Program-made: the position numbers and the translations under genes
Part shown: positions 27,435-36,272 of the stretch, piece after piece
Position numbering within the stretch: the first letter of the stretch is position 1
How the letters are laid out: each line of letters starts with the position of its first letter
Assembly: GCA_964655525.1 (NCBI GenBank)
Contig: CAZZNE010000012.1
Location: forward strand, 39,393-103,392
DNA from: DLAJ01 sp964655525
GTDB lineage: Bacteria; Bacillota; Clostridia; Lachnospirales; Lachnospiraceae
Length of the DNA stretch: 64,000 nt
Direction of reading: 5' to 3'
The notes under the pieces: generated by a model
Database searches by the model: none
What the model was told of the DNA's origin: nothing
The model's input: the letters and a program-made list of their open reading frames with translations, nothing else

Positions 27435-27956
27435 CTACTTTTCATAAATATACTGCATGCCGCAGCAATCCTCATCCGGTTCCTTTCTGATATAATCATA
27501 CGCCTGTCCGGGAACGATCTCAAACCCGCATTTTCGATGAGTGTTGATAGACGCATTATTTCTTTTTCCGACACAGTCGCACAGCTTAAAAGAACCCTGC
27601 TGCTTCAAATCCTCAATAACGCTGTTTAACAGCCGCGAGGCACAACCCTTTCTTCTGAATTCCGGATGCGTTTCCAACGCCTCGATATAATATAACTGTT
27701 CTTCGATCCGATAAAGCCGGAGCGCGCTGACCCAGGTACCTTCTTCTTCCAAAATGCGGTATTCGTTCCCTTCTTTTGGGAAAAAATCCGTTTTGATAAA
27801 ATCAAGGAAACGCTGCTCGACCTTTTGCAGCGCCAACGGCCTGTCCGTCATTTCGGGGTAGAAATAATCCATATTTCCCGTATTGGACTCCCGATACACG
27901 TCCATCAGCTTTCGCGTATCCAAGCCGTCAAATTCCTTGATCCTATGCAGCTTCAT
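27435..27956 (-). CDS. GNAT family N-acetyltransferase
   Basis: 173 residues from ATG 27956 (GGGAG 8 bases upstream). The acetyl-CoA site is visible as IEALETHPEFRRKGCASRLL (motif A with RRKGxA), followed by GKRNNASINTHRKCGFEIV (motif B region). Substrate unknown. Co-transcribed with the aldo/keto reductase downstream. Confidence 0.88.
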   Translation of the reverse strand: MKLHRIKEFDGLDTRKLMDVYRESNTGNMDYFYPEMTDRPLALQKVEQRFLDFIKTDFFPKEGNEYRILEEEGTWVSALRLYRIEEQLYYIEALETHPEFRRKGCASRLLNSVIEDLKQQGSFKLCDCVGKRNNASINTHRKCGFEIVPGQAYDYIRKEPDEDCCGMQYIYEK

Positions 27957-28093
27957 TGTTTTTTCTCCCAATGCTCCATTTCTCTGCAGCGTTTTTCTGC
28001 GCCAAAAGCTCCGTTATATCTATTCATTCTCTCACGCTTTTCAAAAAAAAGCAATTGTTTCCCACTTTCAAGGCTATACTAAGTATGATATAA

Positions 28094-28210
28094 TATCATG
28101 TCAGCAGGAAATCAAGCGCGAACGAAGTGAGCATTTGTTTTCACCTGACATGATAGCGAGAAAATTGTGAGCGCAAAGCGCGGCAGACGCGAAGCGGCTG
28201 AATTTTCGAG
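28094..28210. repeat. Palindromic intergenic repeat, full copy 1
   Basis: Outer arms TATCATGTCAG (28094-28104) and CTGACATGATA (28145-28155) are perfect inverted repeats around an inner stem GAAATCAA / TTGTTTTC. A second hairpin GAAAATT...AATTTTC encloses a GC-rich cgcaaagcgcggcagacgcg core. The same two-part element occurs at 62923-63058. The gap 27957-28416 holds this element, a partial copy and further short hairpins, but no gene I can support. Confidence 0.85.
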
Positions 28211-28330
28211 CTTGTGCCCAAGGCGAAGCGGGCATTTGTTTTTTCTGCGCCATTACCGAGCAAACGCCCGGCATTGCCGGGCAGGAAGCGCGTCAGCGCG
28301 GGTTTGCGAGGATAAATCAATTCAGGGATA

Positions 28331-28380
28331 CAGCAGGAAATCAAGCGCGAACGAAGTGAGCATTTATTTTTTCTGCGCCA
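28331..28380. repeat. Palindromic intergenic repeat, partial copy
   Basis: Repeats the core CAGGAAATCAAGCGCGAACG and AAGTGAGCATTT of the copy at 28102, without the outer arms. It is followed by TTTTTTCTGCGCCATTAC, which also follows the spacer at 28238-28256. Confidence 0.8.
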
Positions 28381-28416
28381 TTACATCGCATTAATAAAGA
28401 AAGAAGGACATGCCGC

Positions 28417-28992
28417 ATGGGAGACGGGATCGCACCAAAAACAGACGAAAATCTGACCGAGATCATCGCGCAGACCAGACAGATCTGTCTGGAATTATTA
28501 GAGCAGTCGCACTTAGAAAAGCAGGACATCCTCGTGATCGGATGCTCATCCAGCGAGGTTGCGGCGCACCGCATCGGCTCTTATTCGAGCGCCGAGATCG
28601 GAGAAGCGATTTTTCGGACGCTTCAGGACATTGCATCCGAGCATGAGATTTCGCTTGCTGCGCAATGCTGCGAACACTTAAACCGCGCGCTGATCGTGGA
28701 AAAAGAAACGGCAAAACGCTGTGGCTATCCCATCGTAAACGTGATTCCGCAATTAAAAGCGGGCGGTTCGTTCGCCACTGCTGCCTACCGCTGTATGACA
28801 CAGCCCGTCGCCGTTGAAACGATACGCGCACAGGCAGGTATCGACATCGGCGATACACTCATCGGCATGCACTTAGCTCCCGTAGCCGTTCCCGTACGCA
28901 CATCGCTTGCAAACATCGGCAGCGCGCATGTAGTCTGTGCGAGAACACGTCCGAAATATATCGGCGGAGAACGCGCCGCATATTCAGTATAA
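28417..28992 (+). CDS. TIGR01440 / DUF436 family protein (YwlG-like)
   Basis: 191 residues, the full length of the family. QDILVIGCSSSEVAAHRIGS, LAAQCCEHLNRALI and RPKYIGGERAAYSV are conserved signatures. The family is near universal in Firmicutes, but the biochemical role is not established. The ribosome site AAGGA is 8 bases before ATG. Ends in a hairpin shared with the convergent regulator gene. A region of palindromic repeats lies directly upstream, so its promoter must lie within or beyond them. Confidence 0.93.
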   Translation: MGDGIAPKTDENLTEIIAQTRQICLELLEQSHLEKQDILVIGCSSSEVAAHRIGSYSSAEIGEAIFRTLQDIASEHEISLAAQCCEHLNRALIVEKETAKRCGYPIVNVIPQLKAGGSFATAAYRCMTQPVAVETIRAQAGIDIGDTLIGMHLAPVAVPVRTSLANIGSAHVVCARTRPKYIGGERAAYSV

Positions 28993-29002
28993 GAGAGACA
29001 AA

Positions 29003-29031
29003 AAAAGATTGGCGCATTCACGCCAATCTTT
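29003..29031. terminator. Bidirectional terminator
   Basis: Perfect stem AAAGATTGGCG / CGCCAATCTTT with a 6-base loop and A/T runs on both sides, between two convergent genes. Confidence 0.85.
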
Positions 29032-29035
29032 CAAG

Positions 29036-29704
29036 CTACTTACAGGCAATATAAACATCCATACTGTCCCCATCGGTTTCAAAGCAGGGAATCACGTCCT
29101 TTTCCGTGCGTTCCAAACCGTTCACGCGCATATACTCCATAAGCGTTTTATAGGCGTTTGGAATGGTCACAAAGGGGTTTTCAAAGGGCGTTTCAATGTG
29201 TATTGCCGCATACCTGTGGTCTGCCTGCTCATGTATTTGGATGTCAGGAGGGACGACCCCATCCGGCAGTATCCATGCCGCTTCATAGCCGTGCATATTG
29301 AAAACATTGATCTGCTCCTGTGACACATTTGGAAAATCCCAGCCAATGACACGAGGTTTATCCACGCCGCATCTGCGGGCAATGGAAAATATTCTGTCGA
29401 TAGCGTCCCCCTCAGGCTCGGAGCTTATAACGGCATGTTTTATATAGCGAAAAGCGGGAACAGTCTCGACACGCAGGTTTGTATACGCTTCGCCACAGGC
29501 GACCATGTCACCGCGGAACAAGTCATCCAGCGAACAATTGAACAGCCTGCAAAGTTCTATCGCCTTTTCCATTTCGGGCTGTGCTGCATCCAGCTCCCAT
29601 TTTGATATGGTTTGGCGGCTGATATTCATTTTTTCAGCCAGATCCTCCTGCGTCATATTTCCTTTCAGATTTCTTAAAAACTGCAAATTTTTTCCGAAAC
29701 TCAT
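29036..29704 (-). CDS. XRE-type regulator with GyrI-like effector domain
   Basis: 222 residues. Residues 1-65 are a helix-turn-helix of the Cro/CI type (LAEKMNISRQTISKWELDAA). Residues about 75-222 resemble a GyrI/AraC effector-binding fold (VETVPAFRYIKHAVIS and DHRYAAIHIETPFENPFVTI, ending in VIPCFETDGDSMDVYIACK). Such proteins bind small molecules, often drugs, and regulate nearby exporters. No transporter adjoins here. The ribosome site AGGAG is 8 bases upstream. Confidence 0.85.
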   Translation of the reverse strand: MSFGKNLQFLRNLKGNMTQEDLAEKMNISRQTISKWELDAAQPEMEKAIELCRLFNCSLDDLFRGDMVACGEAYTNLRVETVPAFRYIKHAVISSEPEGDAIDRIFSIARRCGVDKPRVIGWDFPNVSQEQINVFNMHGYEAAWILPDGVVPPDIQIHEQADHRYAAIHIETPFENPFVTIPNAYKTLMEYMRVNGLERTEKDVIPCFETDGDSMDVYIACK

Positions 29705-29892
29705 AAAATATTCTCCTTTTCATTTTCTTACGCCGCGCCGCATTGTCAGTATAGTCTTTTCCCGGGCAAGCTTCAACCAACTGATATGTGCTTCTTTTCT
29801 GGATCGCGCAACTTCAAAGTGCGAAGCATATTTTTGATAAAGGGGGCAGTCTGCCAAAATGGGAAGTGCGATAAAGAAGCATTAAATTGTAT

Positions 29893-29920
29893 TTGAAAAA
29901 CTATTTAGATTCGTTATAAT
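29893..29920 (+). promoter_or_regulatory. Sigma-A promoter of the acetyltransferase gene
   Basis: TTGAAA, 16-base spacer, TATAAT; the start codon is 36 bases after the -10. Confidence 0.7.
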
Positions 29921-29955
29921 ACAAATCAAGATTATTTAATAGGTGGTAAAAAAAT

Positions 29956-30708
29956 ATGACAAACAGAGAAATACTCAAACACATTGACGACGGGGCAAAT
30001 TATTATGTCGGCTTGTTCGGAGAAGCTGTACATATGGAAAAGATTGACAAAGAATTTTATTCTTATGTAACGCCAAAAGCAGGAGAACAGGGTATATCTT
30101 TTATTTATAATGTTCGTATTAACGACCTTCCTGCGGAACAGATGAAAACGGTCATTGATGAAATGAAGTCCATGAATATGCCGATCTGGCTCGATTTACT
30201 TGTCCCTGATGAAGTAATTTACATATTTTCGGGGAAAAAGCCCACACAGGAAAAGAAGGAGCCGGGTGAAGATGATGAAGTTTATTTGGCTATGCTTTCC
30301 GAGGAAAAAATAGAATATCAGGAAAATGATCATAAAATTATCAAGGTACATACAGCGGAAGAATTTGCGATTTGGGCACAACTGGCAAATGACATTCTTG
30401 CAGGCGGGCACACCGATATACACCCCGTTAATCATTTTGTCTGGTGTGAAAAATGGGGAGTAAAGTGTTATATTTTGTATCACGACAACGTTCCCGTATC
30501 CGTGGCTTCCATTATGGATCATAACGGCGCTGCTTCTCTTGAATTTGTCGGTACTGTCCCCGAAAAGCGCAGAAAAGGATTTGCAAAGGCTATCTGCGAG
30601 AAAGCGGTAAGCGACGCTTTTGCCGACGGCTCTTCCATCATTACAATTCGCGCGATCAACAGAGCAGCGGCAAGATTATATCAGTCTATAGGGTTTAAAA
30701 CCTATTAA
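29956..30708 (+). CDS. GNAT family N-acetyltransferase with N-terminal extension
   Basis: 250 residues. The N-terminal part (1-120) is an unassigned alpha/beta region (REILKHIDDGANYYVGLFGE). The C-terminal part (130-250) is a GNAT domain with the acetyl-CoA loop GTVPEKRRKGFAKAICEKAV and the end AINRAAARLYQSIGFKTY. The substrate is unknown. Preceded by a good promoter and AGGTGG ribosome site. Its AT-rich codon choice differs from the GC-rich neighbours, which might point to later acquisition. Confidence 0.88.
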   Translation: MTNREILKHIDDGANYYVGLFGEAVHMEKIDKEFYSYVTPKAGEQGISFIYNVRINDLPAEQMKTVIDEMKSMNMPIWLDLLVPDEVIYIFSGKKPTQEKKEPGEDDEVYLAMLSEEKIEYQENDHKIIKVHTAEEFAIWAQLANDILAGGHTDIHPVNHFVWCEKWGVKCYILYHDNVPVSVASIMDHNGAASLEFVGTVPEKRRKGFAKAICEKAVSDAFADGSSIITIRAINRAAARLYQSIGFKTY

Positions 30709-30737
30709 GCAAGGAGTGATTTTCTAAAGATCAATTT

Positions 30738-31502
30738 TTATTTAGCCTGCGCTTCCAGCATGGATTTTACACGCTTTGCCTGCTCGTCCTGCGCTGTCGG
30801 CGCCGTATCCGCTTTCTCGGATTTGCCTGCGCCATCGTTCTTCTTTCCGGCTGCGCTCTCGCTCTTCTTTCCTGCCGCGCCGCCGCTTTCGGCTGCCGCG
30901 GCATCTTTGCGTCTTGCCGCATAGCCGTCTATCATTTTTTCAACCAACAGTTTTTTTACATACACATCATAGCTCAACAGACTGATAAACGAAAAAAGCT
31001 GCAGAAACTCCTTGTCCTCATCCGCCGCGTCCATAAACGTCCCCTGCGCGATCCGGTAATCGCCCACGATGCTCTCCTTCAGCGCCTGCACATGCTCCTC
31101 TTCCATCCCGAACGCTTCGTCATAAATACTCTGCATATTCATCCTGCCGTCCGCATGAAAAAAACGCTCCGCCAAGGGTCCGAGAATCGCCTGAATATCA
31201 TTAATGCTCAAGATCCCTTTGAAGTAATAAATAAAAATGAGCATGATCATATGATCTTTCGTATATTTCTTTTTGACCGGCGGCGGCAGAAGATCGTTTT
31301 TGGCATAATTATTGATCATCGTCTTCGTGAGGATCTTGTCCTCATTCGGATTGCGCGTCGTATTCCGCAGCCGCTTATCCATAAACGTTGTCACCTGATC
31401 CATATATAAATCAATATTTGGAATATCCTCAGACGGAATATGGCTGAGCCGGTCAAGACTTCCTAATATGCTGTTCAATAAATCTTCTGTGTCGATCGTC
31501 AT
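30738..31502 (-). CDS. DUF1836 domain protein
   Basis: 254 residues from ATG 31502 (GGAGG 5 bases upstream). RNPNEDKILTKTMINNYAKN and LPPPVKKKYTKDHMIMLIFI are the conserved DUF1836 core, a helical domain with a helix-turn-helix feel. The C-terminal 45 residues are Ala/Lys/Gly/Ser-rich (AAAESGGAAGKKSESAAGKK) and probably disordered. The family is broadly present in Lachnospiraceae with no assigned function. Divergent from the YerC gene. Confidence 0.88.
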   Translation of the reverse strand: MTIDTEDLLNSILGSLDRLSHIPSEDIPNIDLYMDQVTTFMDKRLRNTTRNPNEDKILTKTMINNYAKNDLLPPPVKKKYTKDHMIMLIFIYYFKGILSINDIQAILGPLAERFFHADGRMNMQSIYDEAFGMEEEHVQALKESIVGDYRIAQGTFMDAADEDKEFLQLFSFISLLSYDVYVKKLLVEKMIDGYAARRKDAAAAESGGAAGKKSESAAGKKNDGAGKSEKADTAPTAQDEQAKRVKSMLEAQAK

Positions 31503-31715
31503 ACATGCCTCCAACAGTTCTATGATCTTTACAAAACTATTTCTCTGTATCTCATTATATAGTATTCAATACTACTTGTAAACCCAAAAAAAGGAATCCG
31601 CACCTCATTCACCACTCCGTCCTTTGTTCAAACGGTACGTGCGACTTTACTTTATCACTTTCGTGTGTTAAAATGCAGATATGTGAATTTCGTAACAATT
31701 CAGGAGAATACTACA

Positions 31716-32006
31716 ATGAATAAAAAAATCAAAACACCCGCTGTCGATCAGCTGTTTGACGCGGTTTTGGCATTACAGTCAAAAGAAGAATGCTACAGTT
31801 TTTTTGAGGATCTCTGCACGGTAAACGAGCTGTTGTCGCTTTCCCAGCGCTTTGAGGTTGCCTCCATGCTGAAGGCCGGCAAAACTTACTTAGAGATTGC
31901 GGAAAAAACAGGAGCCTCCACAGCGACGATCAGCCGCGTCAACCGCTCCCTAAACTACGGAAGCGACGGTTACGAGCTGATTTTTCAGCGTTTAAATGCT
32001 AAATAA
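31716..32006 (+). CDS. YerC/YecD family TrpR-related DNA-binding protein
   Basis: 96 residues from ATG 31716 (AGGAG 9 bases upstream). The Trp repressor-like fold shows in VNELLSLSQRFEVASMLKAG, and a helix-turn-helix follows (YLEIAEKTGASTATISRVNR). Unlike TrpR it lacks a recognisable tryptophan pocket. YerC proteins are common in Firmicutes; their targets are not established. An imperfect GC-rich inverted repeat (GGGAGGCAT near 32012 and ATCGCCTCCC near 32050) after the stop may act as terminator. Confidence 0.9.
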   Translation: MNKKIKTPAVDQLFDAVLALQSKEECYSFFEDLCTVNELLSLSQRFEVASMLKAGKTYLEIAEKTGASTATISRVNRSLNYGSDGYELIFQRLNAK

Positions 32007-32102
32007 CAGACGGGAGGCATCGTGTTTGTCCCATACATTTACCACGTCCGCATCGCCTCCCTGCTTCTGCGTTATTTTTTTATGAAAATTTTAATAAATT
32101 TC

Positions 32103-32131
32103 TTTACATTTTCCGTAACTGGTGCTATGCT
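32103..32131 (+). promoter_or_regulatory. Sigma-A promoter of the cold-shock gene
   Basis: TTTACA, 17-base spacer, TATGCT, with about 40 bases of untranslated leader before the ribosome site. Confidence 0.7.
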
Positions 32132-32179
32132 TGTAGTGTTGTAATCAACATATATTTCAATTTTTTTGGAGGTATCACG

Positions 32180-32380
32180 ATGAACAAAGGTACAGTTAAA
32201 TGGTTCAACAACCAGAAGGGTTACGGATTCATCTCTGACGAGCAGGGTAACGACGTATTCGTACACTACACAGGTCTTAACATGGAAGGCTTCAAGTCTC
32301 TTGAAGAGGGCGCTGCTGTAGAGTATGATGTAGTAAACGGCGAGAAAGGCCCTCAGGCAGTTAACGTAACAAAGTTATAA
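32180..32380 (+). CDS. csp: Cold-shock domain protein
   Basis: 66 residues, exactly the family length. RNP1 (KGYGFIS) and RNP2 (VFVHY) RNA-binding motifs are intact. It should bind single-stranded RNA and DNA and melt RNA structure. Strong GGAGG ribosome site 7 bases before ATG. Codon choice is strongly biased, as in highly expressed genes (AAG, GTA, GAC, AAC). A CCCGC/GCGGG hairpin follows at 32387-32402 with only a weak T run. Confidence 0.96.
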   Translation: MNKGTVKWFNNQKGYGFISDEQGNDVFVHYTGLNMEGFKSLEEGAAVEYDVVNGEKGPQAVNVTKL

Positions 32381-32499
32381 GAACCTCCCGCTTTCATGCG
32401 GGCTTATGACGAAACATTTTAATCTCAGTTATCAATGTACCTGTTCTTTAGTTTCTACTTATATAGATTACTTGGACTCAGTAATATTGTTTTAACGGA

Positions 32500-32631
32500 T
32501 TAAATGCGCAAAAGGTGAACAAAAAAACCGGTGTATTCATACATCGGTTTTTTGTTTGCCTTGTCGGCCATTTCCTGCCATATTGCTTTTTCCTTTACCT
32601 CGCCGGCTTTTTCGTGCTCTTTTTCCGTCAT
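32500..32631 (-). CDS. Possible 43-residue protein coupled to the hisA-like gene
   Basis: The frame's ATG overlaps the hisA-like stop codon (GTATGA), with AGGAG 6 bases upstream. The product would start MTEKEHEKAGEVKEKAIWQE and be highly charged and helical. Against it, the last third lies in a hairpin that looks like the operon terminator, and no homologue is recalled. Confidence 0.3.
   Translation of the reverse strand: MTEKEHEKAGEVKEKAIWQEMADKANKKPMYEYTGFFVHLLRI
32521..32554. terminator. Bidirectional terminator between csp and hisA-like genes
   Basis: Stem AAAACCGGTGT / ACATCGGTTTT (one mismatch) with a 6-base loop, flanked by A and T runs, so it can act in both directions. Confidence 0.8.
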
Positions 32632-33410
32632 ACCCTGCTCCTGCACCACGCCAAAACCTCTTCAAACCGCATTTCCCCGCCGTAAAGATCAAGCGCGCTG
32701 CCAATCGTCACATGAATCCTGCCGCCGCCGAGTGTGTAAAGCTTCTGTAAGTCCTCGTAAGAGTGCACGCCGCCCGCATAGGTAATCGGAATCCGGTTCC
32801 ACTCTCCGAGCAGCGTAACCAGACGCTCCTCTATTCCGCCGCTCTTTCCCTCGACATCCACTGCATGCACCAAAAACTCGCTGCAATACTCCGCAAAAAA
32901 AGCAAGCGTATCCCCGTTTAGCTTAACGTCCGTATATTTCTGCCATCTGTCCGTCACAATATAATAGCTGCCGTCCTTTTCCCTGCAGCTTACATCCAGC
33001 ACCAGACGCTCTTTACCGATCGCACGCGACAGATTTTTCAGATTCTCCTCACATACCCTGCCGTCCCTGAACACATAGGAGGTCACGATCACCTTATCCG
33101 CTCCTGCATCGAGATAATCCTGCGCATTTTCGAGCGTGATGCCGCCCCCGACCTGCATATGTCCCGGATAAGCGGCAAGCGCCGCATACGCCTGCTGCCT
33201 TGTTTTTTCATAATAAGGACTGTCTTTGCCGTTTAATAAAATGACATGCGCGCCCTCAATCTCATTCTTTTTATAAATTTCCGCAAAAAAAGAAGCGTCC
33301 TGCACAGCGACAAAATTTTCTGCCGCCTGATCTCCTGCATCCCGCAGGCTGCTGCCTACAATCTGCTTCACCATACCGTTATGAATATCAATACAAGGAC
33401 GAAACTGCAT
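32628..33410 (-). CDS. hisA: Eukaryote-type HisA (ProFAR isomerase), stand-alone
   Basis: 260 residues from ATG 33410 (AGGAGA 8 bases upstream). A TIM-barrel with FRPCIDIHNGMVKQIVGSSL at the start, YPGHMQVGGGITLENAQDYL in the middle and ITYAGGVHSYEDLQKL later, matching the HIS6/TIGR02129 type found in eukaryotes and some Clostridia rather than the usual bacterial HisA. Catalytic Asp residues are probably those in PCIDIHNG and LVLDVSC. It isomerises ProFAR to PRFAR in histidine synthesis. No other his genes are nearby, so it may complement a his operon lacking hisA. Confidence 0.85.
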   Translation of the reverse strand: MQFRPCIDIHNGMVKQIVGSSLRDAGDQAAENFVAVQDASFFAEIYKKNEIEGAHVILLNGKDSPYYEKTRQQAYAALAAYPGHMQVGGGITLENAQDYLDAGADKVIVTSYVFRDGRVCEENLKNLSRAIGKERLVLDVSCREKDGSYYIVTDRWQKYTDVKLNGDTLAFFAEYCSEFLVHAVDVEGKSGGIEERLVTLLGEWNRIPITYAGGVHSYEDLQKLYTLGGGRIHVTIGSALDLYGGEMRFEEVLAWCRSRV

Positions 33411-33595
33411 TGTATGATCTCTCCTCATTTGGTCACAAAAATTTCCAATTGATTGGCTTGTTTTTTCTTTGCGCTCATTTTATCATAAAAATTTCAAATC
33501 GTCATTCAGAATATGCTCATGCATAAATTTTATATGACCGCACACACTATTGCTGTAAGTTCGATAACTTTCAAATTAACGGAGGAAACAATATT

Positions 33596-34069
33596 ATGAA
33601 AAAAACAAAAAAGCTTCTTTCCATGTTTGCCTGCGTTCTTGCCATTTCCATGCTGACCGCATGCGGCTCGGGCGACAATCCCATGGATAAAAACGACATG
33701 ACAGACAACAGCAATGTCAACAGTGTAACGAGCGGAGCCGATAAGAACAACAGCTCGTCTGGCACGAACAGTTCTACCGGAACGGACAAAAATAACAACG
33801 TTGCAAGCAACACGACCGGTACGAACCATAACAACACCACAACGAACGGTACAACAAACAACACCACGAACGGCACAACAAACGGCACCGCAAATAACAG
33901 CACCACAAACGGTGCAAACAGCAACAGCAGCACCGCAAACAACGGCACAACAAGCGGTGCGAACAGCAACAGCAGCACCACAAATAGCACGAACGGCAAC
34001 AAAACAACTGCGAGCAACACGACCGGCACAAATACCACTGGAACAAGCAGCAGATCCGCCGCGCGGTGA
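33596..34069 (+). CDS. Asn/Thr/Ser-rich low-complexity lipoprotein
   Basis: 157 residues. Lipoprotein signal ending LTACGSG. After about residue 45 the sequence is almost wholly Asn, Thr, Ser and Gly with repeated NGTTN, TTGTN and GANSNSST units and a short basic end (SSRSAAR). No folded domain is visible. The gene has a strong GGAGG site and its own terminator, so it is expressed alone. It may act as a flexible surface brush or linker; function unknown. The repeated AAC-ACN codons leave long open frames on the other strand, which are not genes. Confidence 0.75.
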   Translation: MKKTKKLLSMFACVLAISMLTACGSGDNPMDKNDMTDNSNVNSVTSGADKNNSSSGTNSSTGTDKNNNVASNTTGTNHNNTTTNGTTNNTTNGTTNGTANNSTTNGANSNSSTANNGTTSGANSNSSTTNSTNGNKTTASNTTGTNTTGTSSRSAAR

Positions 34070-34088
34070 TAAGTAATTCCCTTAAACC

Positions 34089-34136
34089 AAAAAAGAATTC
34101 CTGTCCGGTCTGTATCACGGGCGGGAATTCTTTTTT
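34089..34136 (+). terminator. Terminator of the low-complexity lipoprotein gene
   Basis: Stem AAAAGAATTCC / GGAATTCTTTT with a CGGTC...GGGC inner part and T6, directly after the stop codon. Confidence 0.85.
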
Positions 34137-34187
34137 CATTTCAGATGCGAGTCATTCGTCTGTTTTGCTTTTGGGCTTCCTGACAGT

Positions 34188-36146
34188 CTACCTGTCTTTT
34201 TCTATAATTAGTCCCTCATGGTATGCCTGCAAAAGCTCTTTCAGCTGGCGAATTCTCTCCTTGATCTCTGTCCCGACGTCGGTATCCGCCACGCGTCGCC
34301 TATGCGCGTAGGACTCCACATTGATCGAATCGGAAAAAATATCGGATTCATTTTTGATCGCCGCCTCCGCCGATTCAAACGTCTCATGCGCGACAAGGCG
34401 CATGCCGTGGGAATTGGCGACAAGCGTATAGCCCGCAATTCCTGTTTTTCCCTGATAGGCCTTGGAAAATCCCCCGTCAATGATGAGGAGCTTACCACCG
34501 CAGCGGATCGGTGTCTGTCCTTTTTTGAGTTCGACCGGAACATGCCCGTTGACAATGTGGGAATGCTCTGTGTCCAACCCAAATTCCGTCAAGATCCGGT
34601 TCAAAATATCCTCTCTGTCGTTTAACCGGTAATAGCTGTTTTTCGTCTCCGTATGGGTCACCTTATCCTCGATAAAATACCGCTCAAAGGTCGTCATTTT
34701 ATCTTTGCCGAATACCGGGGAGTTGGGTCCTGTCCAAATATACCAGATAATGTCCTGCCCCTTTTTTTTCTCACCGATATCCTGTTTGGAATAATATGCC
34801 TTGCGCGCATACCCTTCCAACACATCATACAGTGCCTTTCCTGCATACTCTTTTCCAAAAATGTTGACCCTGCTGAAATTGCCGTCTTCGTCCATCGGCA
34901 CGCAGCCATGATAGAGCAGGTTGGAATTATAGATTTTATAAAGGCTTCCCTTTGCAAACAAAAAACGAACATGCTTTTGGAGCTTATCGCTTCGCTCAAA
35001 CGCCTGCCGCAGACGCTCCATGACCTCCGTCTCCTCCGGCGTGAGCTCATAGGGATGCTCGGGAGAGACCGTCGGAAAATCTGTATCTCTCATCGGATAG
35101 ACAACGCCGTCCACCGTCACGGTCTTTTTTTCGTAATCAATCTTATCAAGCAGCATCCGATTTTGCATGCCGAATTCCGGACGGCGCATCATGATCTGCC
35201 CTTCCAGCTTAAATTGCAAAACAGCGATCGCCTTATGCATTTTCATGTCAAGGCTCAGATCCTTCGTATTGTAATCCGTATTATATTTTATGGCAAAGCA
35301 GCTGCAATCCGTCTCGCTGTAATGCTCCAGAGCAAAGGTGGCTAGCGGGATCAGGTTGATGCCGTAGCCCTCCTCCAAGGTATCAAGATTGCCGTAGCGC
35401 GCGCTCATCCTGATCACATTGGCAATGCAGGCAAGACTTCCCGCCGCTGCCCCCATCCATACAATATCGTGATTTCCCCACTGAATATCGACGCTGTGGT
35501 ATTCCCGCAGCGTATCAAGGATGACCTGCGGCCCCGGTCCTCTGTCGTAAATATCCCCGACGATATGGAGATGATCGATGACAAGCCGCTGCACAAGATT
35601 ACACATCGCAACGATAAAACCGGGCGCACTGCCGATCTCGATGATGGTATGGATGATGCCGTTATAGTAGGCTTCCTTATCCTGAATCTCTTCTTTTTCG
35701 GTGATCAGCTCTTCAATGATATAAGCAAAATCCTGCGGCAGCGCCTTGCGTACCTTCGAACGCGTATATTTGGATGCAACGCGCTTTGTGATCTGCACAA
35801 GCCGGTGGAGCGTGATCTTATACCAATCCTCCAGATTGTCTTCTTCCTGCATCACCAGCTCCAGCTTTTCCTTCGGATAGTAAATGAGAGTCGCCAGACT
35901 CTTTTTGTCCCGCACGCTCAACGTATTGCCAAATTCCTCATCAATTTTTTTGCGCACGGAACCGGAACCGTTTTTCAGCACATGATGAAACTGCTCATAC
36001 TCTCCATGAATATCTGTTAAAAAATGTTCCGTGCTCTTCGGCAGGTTTAAGATTGCCTGCAGATTGATGATCTCCGTCGAAGCAGCCGCGATTGTTGGAT
36101 ACTGCTTCGCCAGACTCCTTAAGAATTTCAATTCATATGCGTCCAT
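34188..36146 (-). CDS. fbp: Fructose-1,6-bisphosphatase, class III
   Basis: 652 residues from ATG 36146 (GGGAG 8 bases upstream; a GTG seven codons earlier is the other option). Metallophosphatase motifs FLTDIHGEYEQF, HIVGDIYDRGPGP and IQWGNHDIVW, and later IVNGHVPVELKKGQTP and IDGGFSKAYQGKTGIAGYTL, are typical of the Firmicute class III enzyme. It hydrolyses fructose 1,6-bisphosphate to fructose 6-phosphate in gluconeogenesis and needs Mn2+. It is transcribed alone. Confidence 0.96.
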   Translation of the reverse strand: MDAYELKFLRSLAKQYPTIAAASTEIINLQAILNLPKSTEHFLTDIHGEYEQFHHVLKNGSGSVRKKIDEEFGNTLSVRDKKSLATLIYYPKEKLELVMQEEDNLEDWYKITLHRLVQITKRVASKYTRSKVRKALPQDFAYIIEELITEKEEIQDKEAYYNGIIHTIIEIGSAPGFIVAMCNLVQRLVIDHLHIVGDIYDRGPGPQVILDTLREYHSVDIQWGNHDIVWMGAAAGSLACIANVIRMSARYGNLDTLEEGYGINLIPLATFALEHYSETDCSCFAIKYNTDYNTKDLSLDMKMHKAIAVLQFKLEGQIMMRRPEFGMQNRMLLDKIDYEKKTVTVDGVVYPMRDTDFPTVSPEHPYELTPEETEVMERLRQAFERSDKLQKHVRFLFAKGSLYKIYNSNLLYHGCVPMDEDGNFSRVNIFGKEYAGKALYDVLEGYARKAYYSKQDIGEKKKGQDIIWYIWTGPNSPVFGKDKMTTFERYFIEDKVTHTETKNSYYRLNDREDILNRILTEFGLDTEHSHIVNGHVPVELKKGQTPIRCGGKLLIIDGGFSKAYQGKTGIAGYTLVANSHGMRLVAHETFESAEAAIKNESDIFSDSINVESYAHRRRVADTDVGTEIKERIRQLKELLQAYHEGLIIEKDR

Positions 36147-36192
36147 ATTAGGAATTCTCCCTTGCACATTTTACACCGTAATCATCTGATAC

Positions 36193-36272
36193 TTTCTCAG
36201 TCCCGGAAGAATTTGCGCATGCAAATTCTTCGAAAAAACGCTTTGCGTTCTTTTGCGAAGCGTTTTTTTTTA
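36193..36272. repeat. Hairpin array between dapB and fbp
   Basis: Starts with TTTCTCAGTCCCGGAAGAA. Hairpin GAAGAATTTG / CAAATTCTTC (36206-36231) is followed by AAAACGCTT / AAGCGTTTT (36234-36269) and a T run. The second stem serves as terminator for dapB, whose stop lies in the T run. The lead-in is repeated at 42851. Confidence 0.8.

Noticed and set aside
33571..34139. Open frames rich in Val, Leu and Cys opposite the Asn/Thr-rich lipoprotein
   Set aside because: They mirror the low-complexity AAC/ACN codons; the plus frame has a signal peptide, lipobox and ribosome site.
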